A stretch of DNA of 64,000 bases, from positions 165,105,348 through 165,169,347 of the forward strand of contig OW386289.2 of NCBI GenBank assembly GCA_936432065.2, read 5' to 3'. This DNA comes from Rutpela maculata. Lineage: Eukaryota; Arthropoda; Insecta; Coleoptera; Cerambycidae. Position numbers and translations under genes: made by a program. The notes under the pieces are model-generated. The model saw only the letters and a list, made by a program, of their open reading frames with translations, was not told where the DNA came from and did no database searches. Shown one piece after another: positions 10,161 through 21,600 of this stretch. Position 1 is the first letter of the stretch. Each line of letters starts with the position of its first letter.

Positions 10161-11070
10161 AACACTGGCAACAAACAGGGCGCGGCTAACAGCACCGCTT
10201 CTTGACGCACTCTTTTCGTGATTATGGCAGTTGGCAAGTTGCTGAGCTGAGACTCTTTGCCTGGATGATAAAAAACACTTTTAATACACAGGATATGGTG
10301 ATAAATAGTATTTACTACCTTAATTGCTTGTTGCGCTTCGTTAATTCTGTCAACTCCACTGACCTTGAACCAAATGATGAGTTTGTCAAGAAATGTTGCC
10401 AACGTGTCAATATTGAATTTTATATTTACGTATAGCCAATCGTTAAGAAATTCCCTAAAATAAAATGTTCATAACCAAAATAGATTATAGTGATTATTAC
10501 GGATTAGTGTAAAGGGGATGGAAAGAGTTCTAAATTACTCTTTTGTATAGGCATCAATGGACCGAAATAGTGTGACGTTTCACTCCCACTCTAACTATTC
10601 CATCCTATTTCTAACATCGACCTTATTACCACTGTACATAAGACATTGGTCAAAATTGAATTTGAAATTTCAGAAAATCTGTGAATATTTAACTATTGAA
10701 TTATCATACAAATGTTTTAACTTTAAAAGCTGCGCCTTCTTGTAATAAAACTGTAATTTTTAGTCTTCTTGAAATTTTTTCAGAAATTAATTTTTTATTG
10801 CGCACGCGTGTATACGTATGTCGAACATATCTGCATCTTTTTATTTGTTTACCTGGACTAGATGAAATTTAAGGTTATGTATAGTGGATTATTTCTTTTA
10901 TAATTTTCAAGGATTTTACAGTATTTAAAGCGTTTGCATTCCAAATTTGTACTGGAGTCAATAATAATATATTTCAACGGCATCGTAAGTACCTACGTTT
11001 GTGATTGAAATTATAACAAAGTAATTTTTAAATATGTATGTATCAATATACTTACCTATTTTTAGCATTG
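10161..11070. other. Region upstream of the G-gamma gene, no gene recognised
   Basis: Short open frames here have no family signature. The first part may hold 5'-untranslated exons of the G-gamma gene; this cannot be confirmed without transcripts. Confidence 0.4.
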
Positions 11071-11074
11071 AAAA

Positions 11075-11470
11075 ATGGTTCAAAAACACGTATTGCATTT
11101 TTCTGCGATTGCCCAATTTTTTAGAGATAAAGGAAAACTCATGGTCAAGGCAGAAAGTTCTGTTGAAGCGAGCCATGTGAAAGGAATGATTTATGATCCC
11201 GAAGTACCGATTGTTAAGGGACAAGTTCATGCTAGCATGAGAGATAGAATCTATAAAGTAGAGGTGTGTGCATTTTTTTTTAAACATTATCATATCTGAC
11301 TTTTAACGTAATTAATTGTTTTCAGATATTTTTGAATAACGATAAAAATATAACAGATGCAGAATATACTTGTCCAAGGGGATTATGGTTATGACATCAT
11401 ATATAGCTGCTCTGGCTCTCTTTGCACACTATAATATTTCTGTAAGGGTACGAACATGCCGAAGATACTA
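11075..11470 (+). pseudogene. SWIM-type zinc-finger TE gene remnant
   Basis: Two exon-like pieces join at a plausible intron. The first (11075-11260) encodes ...VHASMRDRIYKVEV with a donor-like GTGTGTG. The second follows TTTTCAG at 11326 and encodes IFLNNDKNITDAEYTCPRG. The SWIM zinc motif (C-P-R-G-x3-C-H-H) is then broken. The expected second Cys codon reads TGA, HHI follows, and the frame shifts into AALALFAHYNISV. This motif order is known from transposon-linked SWIM/YqaJ genes that are abundant in some insects. It is a remnant, not a working gene. Confidence 0.6.
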
Positions 11471-11682
11471 CGCAGATATGGAAGTTCAGGCCGCAGTTTC
11501 AGTCGATGCATCGAAGCTATCAATTTGTGCTAAGAGCAGTTCACTCTGCTAGCATCCACGGTATGTGCTGTCACATTTAAATGTATAGGTTTGTTTTACA
11601 CGTTGATGGCTTCGATACATCTTCTGAAACTGCGGCATGAACTTCTAGCTGGATAGCATTTTTGGCATGTTCGTACCCTAAC
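11441..11682. repeat. Inverted repeat, ~83-bp arms, 77-bp spacer
   Basis: Arms 11441-11524 and 11602-11682 are inverted copies sharing GGTACGAACATGCC, GAAGTTCA-GCCGCAGTTTC and ATCGAAGC-ATCAA. Both arms encode the segment immediately after the SWIM motif, so part of the TE gene was duplicated head-to-head. Confidence 0.65.
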
Positions 11683-11689
11683 AGATGAA

Positions 11690-12322
11690 GCATGTTCATG
11701 GAATATGTCGTATTTATTAGACAGTTCAATTTTAAACTATTTTAATCATTTATAGATTTAATAGAAATAAGCTGTGAATAAATGATACAATATGTAATTT
11801 CTTTATTTATTTGTGTTTCTAAGTGAAAATACTTACTTACAAATATTTAAACACGAAGTTATAGGTTGAAAATCTATGATAATAGTATAAAATAATGGAA
11901 AGCAATTCAATTTCAAATGAAAATAAATAAAACAGGCTTTGAGGTTAGAATACAAAGAAATAATCAAAGAACTACGTTCCGAATAATTTTCCAGACACTT
12001 GTAGAACGCATGCGCAGAAATAGCCATCCAGAAAATATTTTTTTTATAATTTTCGGTAGAGAAAATTGATTACCACATGTAAAAAACCTATAATCCAGCT
12101 CTATTTTTATATCAGTAGTTAGGTTTCAATAGCTAAATATAAAAAATAACGTACCAATCCTTAGATACATTTTTAAGTAATATATTTTGACCCTTAAAAC
12201 ACATGTACAGAAGGCATGCTTCAAAGACTGCATGGAATGCAATTCAAATTAACCGCCTCATGCATGACGTCACGACTATTGTGGTCCATTGTGATTTTGA
12301 TTAAAAATTTTCAAATGTTCGA
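11690..12322. other. AT-rich DNA without recognised features
   Basis: No gene or repeat end was recognised between the SWIM remnant and the TIR element. Confidence 0.4.
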
Positions 12323-12330
12323 CAGAAAAC

Positions 12331-13917
12331 CAGGGTGTATTAAATAGGTGGTCCGACTAAGGCACTTTCCTATGATAATAATGGCTTCATAAGTGCATGC
12401 TTCCTATTTAATTTAGTAGATGGCGCGAGCTTTAGCGTCCTACAAAAACCTGTATATAGGTACATGAATTTGCTTTGCTGCATATAGGGTTGCATATATT
12501 CACAACTGAACAGCAATTTCAGTTATGTAAAGAAACAAATATTGACCAGTTTCAAATTTATATAGGTATGGTAAGAAAATAAAACTTATGTAAAATATAC
12601 AAATTTATTTGTAACAACAGTACTGGGCATAATGGGTTGCAATATTATAAGAACAAGATTTACATAATATGTTTACAAATGGTTCCTTTCTCCAAAATTA
12701 CTCAGCATTCTCTATGCCTCCAACATAAGTTGACTTTAATTGCACATCAGAATGAACACTTTGATAATAATATTTGTACTTGGTCCACCTAAGCAAGCGT
12801 TGTAGATTCAATTTTCAGAAAAATATGCTGCAAATTCTTCTACAGTGATCGGTTCACTGATTGATGTTAACCTAATATCCTTATGCAAAAAATAACCTCT
12901 ATTGTAGGACCAAACATGAGACCTAACCCAACCTGAAAATAGAAATTATACAAATAATTACCTACTTGAAAAACTAAATTATCATTTGGAAACAAATACT
13001 ATCTAAAAAGCATTTACCGTCTTAAAACATGTAATTAATTTTTCATGCTGTTCTGCCTTATGTAAACACTAAGCTTCTACTTTCAATACATTTATGAATA
13101 CCCCAATTCTTATTTGGTAATTTGATGTCACATTCTTCAGACAAAATTATTTCTAGTAAGTGTAAATACAAACTCTCAGAAATAAGGATAAACTATACTA
13201 TCGTGAACATCACTCATATTTAATAACTTCTTAATTTTCTTAGCGACATTTTTTGAAGAACAAGCATGTAATTTGCTTGGAAGTGCACCTTTCTTCAATC
13301 TTTTTCTTTAAAACTGCCGCTAAAAGCTTAAAATATATTTAAAAAGACGTTTTTATACCTATAGGTTATTTTACAAATATCTATGTAAATTTAAAACTTA
13401 CAGTGTATATTTCAGACTGTGAAGTAAAACCACTTTTTATACTGCTGGAGCAAAAATGTTTTTCACAAATATGTGGCTTTTTATTTCAAGTAGATACTTT
13501 GTAAACTTCACATTTCTATCTCTTCAGTATTTTTTGGCACTAAGTGATAATTTTTGGTCTTTACAGTCATAAGCATAAGTACACAAATAGGCACTCCATA
13601 TTTTCTAACCATGTCTTATGAAAATATAGCTGACTTTTTTATATTTAGCGCTAGCGTATTGAATGTATTTCTTCGAGGAATTTGATGTCAAATGTCACTG
13701 ATATTTTGTTTGACTACAAGATTTTTCACTAAAAACGAAAGGCTGGGAATGTATGCAACACTGTATGCACGTGTGTACAGAACCTGCAAAATTATCTTTA
13801 TATGCGTAAATAACGACAGACGCTATTGCTCCTGCCATCTATTACATTATGTACAAAGTAAGCACTTATGAAGCCACTCAACGGGTCCTTGTCGCACCAC
13901 CTATTTAATACACCCTG
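12331..13917. mobile_element. 1.59-kb TIR transposon with 8-bp TSD and a THAP remnant
   Basis: The ends CAGGGTGTATTAAATAGG and its inverse at 13900-13917 are perfect over about 20 bp. They stay similar for about 100 bp, including TGGCTTCATAAGTGC and TAGATGGC. An identical 8-bp direct duplication, CAGAAAAC, flanks the element (12323-12330 and 13918-13925). Eight-base duplications occur in hAT and P elements. The internal THAP remnant favours the P superfamily, whose transposases start with a THAP domain. The CAGGG terminus would also suit hAT. The element is too short and too broken to be autonomous. Confidence 0.8.
13180..13625 (-). pseudogene. Degraded THAP-domain gene inside the TIR element
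   Basis: On the minus strand MVRKYGVPICV... starts near 13605, as THAP domains do (MVxxCxxxxC). After frame changes, ICEKHFCSSS-SGFTSQSEIYT (C-x2-H zinc ligands) ends at a GTAAGT donor near 13405. The next open piece (13325-13195) reads KRLKKGALPSKL, the LK-x-GAVP block that closes THAP domains, and then KKIKKLLNMSDVHD to a stop. A further coding-like stretch, YFLHKDIRLTSISEPITVEE, lies at 12905-12820. Frame breaks show it is inactive. Confidence 0.6.
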
Positions 13918-14086
13918 CAGAAAACTTTTCTCAAATGGCTACCTACATCTATTGGCGAAAAGCACCCACCAACAGATGGCGCTCTATAACAGTGAACAAC
14001 TAAGTTTGACATTAGAAAAACAGTGAAAATTATGTTTCTTTAGTGTTTATAGCTTCCTAATGTAGGGTAACCAGATTTTTGTTAAA

Positions 14087-14400
14087 TGAATGCTGGACAC
14101 TTCTGCTAAGGGCAGATCTGGGCCTCCAGCTTGGGCTGAAAATAACAACAAATTTTTTGTTGAGCGGGGGGGAGAAATCCGAAAATAAATAATGTTTTGA
14201 AGAGCGGGGGGGGGGGGGAATTCGAAAAATATAAATTTATACTGTAACTTCACTATAAAATGCTGAACTTATGCTGGACACTTATAATACTTTCCAGCGA
14301 AATTCCGGACATATGGTCAAAATGCTGGACTTTCGCTGGACACTTGTAAATGCTGGACAGTACTCCAAAATTCCGGACAATCCAGCGAAATTCCGGATGT
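14087..14400. repeat. Cluster of short motifs, probably hAT subterminal repeats
   Basis: TGCTGGAC occurs at about 14090, 14272, 14322 and 14350, and ATTCCGGA at about 14302, 14369 and 14391. Upstream, TAGGGTAACCAGATTT at 14064 resembles a hAT terminus. G-runs at 14166 and 14204 lie between the motif groups. The opposite terminus was not found. Confidence 0.45.
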
Positions 14401-14636
14401 ATTTAAAAAAACGGACAAGTATTAAAAAATGCCTAATATAATTTTATCAAGTGAGATTTGCATTGACAGTTTCAGTAACAAAGTTAACCTTCCACCTTCC
14501 ATCAGATGTCAATAGAAAATGGATTTGTTGTTCACCATTATACAAGTTATACTGTCAGAATGTAGATGTCGCCCACTCCGTGATTTTCGCGAATCCAAGA
14601 TTTGTAGAGTATGAGGTTCCCTAATACAGTATCGGC

Positions 14637-15039
14637 AAGCGTTTGATTAGGTACGGCAATAAGAGCAAACGAGAGCGAAGCAACTAGGCTATTCTTTTTT
14701 ATCGTATAACACATTCTACTCGTGCCACCTGCTTACCCCACCACATGCGGTGGGCAGCTCTGTCTGCGGAATTTCAGTTTGTTTCCGTCTTGCACCCTTC
14801 ATTTCTCGTTTAGACTAATAAGCAAAAGTTTGATTTCTTTTTATTTAGCAGCTACTCAAAATGTCAGTTTACACGCCTGCTGAAAAGGTACTTAAATGAT
14901 CAATGATGTACATATGATTTTCTTGATGCGCGTGTCACTATTTGCCCCTCTTCTAGAGCATTGGTAGACGCCTTTATTGTGGGCGGTCGGTTAAGTCGTT
15001 GAAACTATGCAATACCTAATCCAGGTCTTTCCGATACTG
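14637..15039. mobile_element. 403-bp TA-flanked MITE (Tc1/mariner-type)
   Basis: The left end CAGTATCGG-AAG and its inverse (CTT-CCGATACTG) are flanked by TA (14635-14636, 15040-15041). The similarity continues inward (GATTAGGTA / TACCTAATC). CAGT ends with TA duplications are usual in Tc1/mariner elements. Inside, an exon-like MSVYTPAEK precedes a GT donor at about 14888, but nothing joins it. Confidence 0.65.
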
Positions 15040-15338
15040 TATACACAGGCGCGTGCTATCCCACCGGGATACCGGGAATGGGGTTATTTCATATTTTTAT
15101 TTACATTAAATTTGGATTGTAGGACTAGCAATAACTAAGTATATCTAATGGTAATTTTTTTATGGACATTAAATAATTTTAAATTCAATTCATAATTTGA
15201 AAATGGTAGTTCCCGCCAAAAGCCGTGACGTCAATGGTTAAGCATGCGCAGTATAGTTCAAGCAGTAAATTTGTATGGCAGCCATGAAATGCAAACTTCA
15301 CCATTACCTATATGATGTGTGATTGACATTTTGTTTTT

Positions 15339-15489
15339 CCGAGAGTTCCGGATCTCACCAGATGAGCCATCCAGATGGCATTAGAGATGGTGCTGAGTGG
15401 ATTTTCTTCGCAACAGGTCCGAACTGTTCCGAAAAGTACCATCTCTAATGCCATCTGATGGATCGTCTGGTGAGATGCGAAACTCTCGG
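15339..15489. repeat. Hairpin, ~52-bp arms, 46-bp loop
   Basis: 15339-15391 and 15438-15489 are inverted copies sharing CCGAGAGTT, ATCTCACCAGA and GATGGCATTAGAGATGGT. It lies about 200 bp upstream of ZAD gene 1. Confidence 0.7.
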
Positions 15490-15694
15490 TTGCCTTGTGT
15501 AATTTACGATGCGGATCAACTAGAACTCTCCCTACCGTTTATTGACCGTGGTTCCTGTATGCCTAATGTCAGCTCACGTTAGTGAACACATCAGATGAAG
15601 AAGAGGATTGTTGTAGTACCAACTTTGAATAAAGGAACTAGAACTGTTGTCAAATAAATTCTTTGGTTATGCCGAAGAATTTATTGATTTAAAA

Positions 15695-18600
15695 ATGGAA
15701 AATATAATATTAACAGCTTTAAACTTTAGTAAAGTTTGCAGAGTGTGTTTAATGGAATGTGACAGTATGTTTTCGATCTACAGCGAATTGTTTGAGGACA
15801 ATTCGGATGAGGAAATACCTTGTATTTATGAAATTCTTATTAATATTTCATCTATAAAGGTAGAATTTAAATTTCATATAAGTGTAATTTAATTAGAAAT
15901 GCTCGACGATTAATCAGTTTTGATTTTTAATTCATAACTCTTAACTTACATATCTTTATCCTTGGTGCGTAAAGACCCTTACTTTCAAGGTACATTCTGA
16001 GGACGGCCTACCTACAATGATCTGTACAAAGTGTATAGACAAAGCTCATAGCTCTTATAAATTTCAACAACAGTGCAATAGATCGCAAGCTTTGCTAGAA
16101 GCTTATATTGAACAGATCAAAGAACTGGTCAAGATTGAGGATATGTCCATTTCTATAACAGCAGATAACTTAGATTTGGAACCAAAGTACAATTTAAAAC
16201 CCGACATGATACAAAATGTTAATAACGACATAGTTGACAATGACGTATTACCCCCTGAGTTAGTCTTAATTAATGAAGATGATCTTATAAAAGACGAGAT
16301 ACCAATTGATAATGAAGACTGTGATGCTCTAAAAAATTGTATTCCACTTGGTGAAGATACGGTAGATGAACTTATTAAAGATAATTTACAAGTAGATAAT
16401 TTGGAGCTAATTTCTCCCAAACTTAGAGCATTTAATTTAGACTTCAAGGACTCGATAGACACAGAGAACTCAGAAGAGCCTGTGACTCCCAATGCTGAAA
16501 ATGTTGAAAATATCACAAAAGAGCTTCCTCCAAATATGAATTATTATAGGAAAGAAAGAGACAATGGGACGATAGTAGGTTTTTTGCAATTGAAATGTAT
16601 CTTTTATAAGTTGATTATTTTAGGAATATGAATGCAACGTGTGTCAAAGGAACTTTAAATATGCGAACAGCTTGAGAATTCACCTGAAAAATCATGATGA
16701 AGAAAAGCCCTATGTATGTAGTGAATGTAAAAAATGTTTCAAGGTATACGGATCTCTAATGCACCATATACGCAGTCACTCCGGAGAACAACCTTATGAA
16801 TGCAAGGAATGTGGAAAAAAATATAAACAGTCAGGTACTCTGACTGCTCACATGAGAATTCATACAGGTTTGTTTTATAAACCGTATTTTAACCTCTATC
16901 TCAAGTGAACCTCTAGAATTTTGCCAGGTAAATGAGGCATTTGATGTGCCCCCTTTGAGATTCTAATGTGTTATTTCCTTAAAAAAACAATAGTAAAAAG
17001 AAATTATTTTGTAACACTTAAAATTATAACATCCTGTGGAATATCAGTTTCGCCAAAGTTACAATGACGTTCAAGTTTTTAAAATTTATGCGTATCTCTA
17101 ACATAGAAGCATTGAAAGAGTTATTGTTATGTATAATGGTATAATATTTGAGATGAAAATTCAATGCTCAATAAGTAATAAAATACATTTTCCAGAAACA
17201 TTTTTTTTAAACTTCAAAAAAATAAGATTGCTCTTTTGAGAATGACAGACGATTGTCATTCAGTAAATAAATTGGATTCATTTATGTAGGTGATCACCAT
17301 ACCTTGGATATCACTGCCGATATGACATAAAAAGCAGGGTTTTCATGGGTAAATTGAAGGAAGGTTTTATACATATAAAACGTTAGTTTAATAATTGTCT
17401 TCTGAAACACAATGCGTGTTTCATAGAGATTGGCACACATTTCCTGAGGCATATGACAGAGAATTAAAATCATTCTACTGATTTGTCTGAAATATTGAGT
17501 CTATTGCTAACGTCAATACTAAAGGACCGCGCATAAAACATATGGGAAAGTGGTCCTAGTCAAATTGACTCATATTGTAGTATGCAGTGGCGGCGCTAGG
17601 GGTGTGCTGGGGTGGGCGGGAGCCCACCCTGCAAATCCAAGCGCCGGTCGCTGCCCACCCTGCGCCGTGAGGTATCACACCACATCTCTACGCTGGCGAT
17701 CGGGCGGAATGTATAATGTATAGAATAGAATAGTATATTTCTCATGTTGGATATACATAGTATATATATATACTTATGAACGTCACAAAAAATATATATA
17801 TTTAGAGTGATTAAAAACAGTAAAATTACAATTAATAATAAATATAACACATTTTGTATATCAAAAAACACAGAACACGTGGTCACAAAATAAAATCATC
17901 ACAGATTTTGTTTAGGTATTTTTCAGTAATACTACTGTGGCTGATAATTTAGATATTCCTCAACTGAGTAGAAACTGTTAACAGCAAGAAATTTTTTCAG
18001 ACAAGAGTTAAATTTATTTTGGGAATCAATGGCTTTGATTTCTGGTGGTAACTTATTGTACATTTTAATACCTGCATGATATGGAGATTTTTTATATAAA
18101 GTTGTATTATGATTTTTAATTTTTAATAGATGACCTTGCCTGGTATTGTATAAATGATTGTCTGAATTGGTTTCGAACATGTTTACATTTTTTTTGACAG
18201 ATTTAATGATTTTTAAAATATATATGCTATGAATAGTTAAAATTTTATTATTTTTGAAATAAGGTCTACAAGTATCCCTTGGTGCAACATCAAATAATAA
18301 CCTGATGAGCCTTTTCTGTAGGATAAACACGCGATTTATACTTGAGGCAGCACCCCAAGCCACGATGTTGTATGGGAAATGTGAATATGCAAGTGCATAA
18401 TAAATATTTAATAATGATTTGATATTAAAGCTATCCTTCAACTGCCTTAATGCGAAGTATGCATGATTTAGCTTTGTGCAGACATTTTTAATTTGCTCTT
18501 CCCAACAAAGACTACTGTCTATCATAGTTCCCAGGAACTTGACCGCTGTTGAGAAGTTTTCTGTAGTGATCTTCGTTGAGAGAAGTACACACATTCGGTT

Positions 18601-21600
18601 TTACCAATATTCAAGATTAATGTATTACTATGACACCAGTCTTGATACGATCCTAGAATTCTATTTATTTTACCCTGAAGCTCCACAGGATCCTATATGT
18701 ACGCTGTACCGCCCGCCCCCAAATTATTTTCTTTTGCCGGCATCCCACCCATTTCAAAAGGCTAGCGGCGCCACTGGTAGTATGATGTAATTTTGGTGGT
18801 CCTGTGTCAATGAGGCTGACACTTGAAAATGGCAAAATATTTTTACTGGAAGTGCCAAAGTCACAGTAAAGCCAGAAAGCGAGACAATCGATCATTACAT
18901 GTTTTACTGAAGCTTCCAAAGGTATTGTAGCGGGTTGTTTGACCTGATATTTATGTGATGTAATCAAGAGGACCTAAAAATAGTATAAAATCGCAAGTAC
19001 CTAACATGGCGGCACCAACATAATGTCTACAGTGAGAGACTACGGGACAAAATAGACAATAAATGTATTAAACTTGTGGATTTTGCTTAGTCTAACATTC
19101 TTTTGCTATGATATTTTTGTGGAATAGTCAAGGTGATATTACAATACATGGTGACACCATAATGGAGGCATCAATATGGCATCTAAAATGGGAAACACTA
19201 AAAATATACGGTAGCTTATTTAGACATTCTTTTGAACTGACGTTTATTTGAAATAATCAAAAGTGTGAGATATTTATATTTGAAATAAACATCAGTTCAA
19301 AAAAAATGTAAGCCAATTTTACTGAGACTACTTTCCCATGTTTTGTGCGGGGCCCTTTGGTTATTTATGCCCTAATGTAACAGTAAGGTTACCAATGAAA
19401 TATAATCAGTGGTTATTGCCTCACCCATAATAGCAAGAGTATGTTATTAGTAACTGCTCTAAAGGATCAATAGTTTAAAGGCTACACATTGTCAATAAAT
19501 ATCCATTTATATAAGATGAGCATTCTACATCAGTGGAAGTCATAGCAGTAATATGGAAAGTGTCTTAAAGTCTGGTTTAGTCACATGAACTTCTTTCTTT
19601 AAAAGATCCTCTGTAAGTGCTGTAGTCGAAACTCTTCTTCTTTTTACAATGTAGTAAAGTTTCTAGTTGGCCTCCCTTTGCTGTATAGCACGTCTGACGG
19701 CATTACGTCATCTGTCGCGGTTGCCTGCTAGGCGCACAGCATCACTAAATCCGTTTCCCATCAGCTCGACATTTTGGAGGGCATCATGTTTCCCTCTTGC
19801 CTTCTGATTTTTCGTATCAACCGTTCTATAGAGTCCGTACTATAGTGTCCTCCCCCCAGTTGATGTGGCCAAAAAGTTGAGGATTTGGGAGAATGCGATG
19901 CCAGAGAAATGCTTTTGGAGAGTATTTCTTGGAGAGTCGAGTGATGAGCGGTCCAGTGAATTCATAGCAAACATCTTTAGACCTGCATCTCAAACAGATT
20001 AATACACTGACTGCCTCTAACAATCGATGCATAAATAGAAACAGTGAAAAGTATGGCATTAGCAAATCTGATTTTAGTCCGTCCCATGATATTTCTGTCA
20101 CGTCAAATTTTGGTCGACTGGCAAGTTGCCTATTCAGCAGATGTACGAACTCATATCCTCACCTGCTGCAACTAAGAAAAATGATATATGATAAAGACGA
20201 TTGGTGTTACAACACAGCACAGCTATATCTGAGACCTCTGCCAACTTTACATTTGTTGGAATTAGTGTTGTTAATTTTCGCTAAAGTAGAATTTTTTTCA
20301 TTTAACCTATGAATAATATGTCTGGGTATTTCCATCTCCAATAGTACAGCCTACAGTACAAACGTTCCATGTTGTCAAAAGTTTTATGGTAATCTAGGAA
20401 AAAAATGTACATAGGCACATAATAGATAGATAGATAGATTTATTCGTCATTAAAACATTACAATAATTATTACAACTTACTAGCTACTTATCAGATTAGT
20501 CAAGGCAATATAAACATACATACATCCGTCCATTCATACTTGAAACAATAACAAAATCATTTACCTAGTCATTCAGTGATTGTAAAACATAAAAACGTAA
20601 ACCATAAACATAAAATAAAATATAAATTTATAACAATGACAGTAACATATGAAAAGTATCATGAAATAAAGACATACGATTTTAGTACTATGAGGTCCGG
20701 TACTTTCGTCTACAGATAATAATATTTAATCTTCAGAATATGGTTTATCCCGGAGATAAGCAAAAAATTGGTATTTTTCACCTACAAATAGTGATATCCA
20801 CCAGATATATAGGCCTTATCCCTAGGATAACCTATCCGGCACCTAGACCTTCGGATAATGGCTTTATCTAACGGATAGAAATAGCCACTATCTGCTATGT
20901 CATTGACAGAATTTGGAACAGGTGTTTTTACTGTATGCAAATTTGCTTTTTTGATATTACTAAAATGAAGTACTCCATACATTAAAACGCTTACAAAGTT
21001 ATCATTCATTCATCTATTAATTTAAAATTTCAGCAAATAAATAACAAAACTGAATAACTGAACGGGTATTATACAAAACGGGATGTGACATCATCGGTTG
21101 CATTAATATAACCAGCATAACCTCAACTTTTAGGTTTTTTAAGTTTATTGTCATTTTTAATGATTGTATCCGCACTTCTCATATGAAATCAGTATGGCTC
21201 CAAGCAGACATTTAAAAATTAACGCAAGTGATGTCTCAATATTGTTGATTAATAAAAGTGGGCTGCTAATTATATGTTGGACTTCCAACCTACAAAAACC
21301 GCCTTATTTTATTGGAAGAAGATATTTAAAACTTTATTAACATTACATTGAATAAGAGTTTAGTTGAAAGCACGAGAACCAAGCGGAAATTTTCATAATA
21401 GTGACATATTACTCGGAAATTTTTAAAAGATATGTATTTTTGAGGTTAGGTGTTTACCATCAATATGACCGATGACGTCAACAATATGGCTTAGTGTTTT
21501 GGGCGGTAAAATTTTAATTCAAATTTAAAAATACTTTTTTTTTGATATTACTCAACTGGTTGTGGAAATTCAAATGTTTTTAGTTGTAATTAAGTATTAC

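Noticed and set aside
10157..10402. Open minus-strand frame (81 codons) just upstream of G-gamma
   Set aside because: No family motif and no conserved pattern; it more likely overlaps 5'-UTR or intron sequence.
14637..15039. Exon-like MSVYTPAEK with a GT donor inside the MITE
   Set aside because: No downstream exon could be joined; kept only as a note in the MITE entry.
15397..15582. 61-codon frame upstream of ZAD gene 1
   Set aside because: It crosses one arm of a hairpin and shows no conserved motif.
15647..15694. Extension of ZAD protein 1 upstream of 15695
   Set aside because: The only in-frame upstream start is TTG, not ATG; the ATG at 15695 gives a normal ZAD N-terminus.
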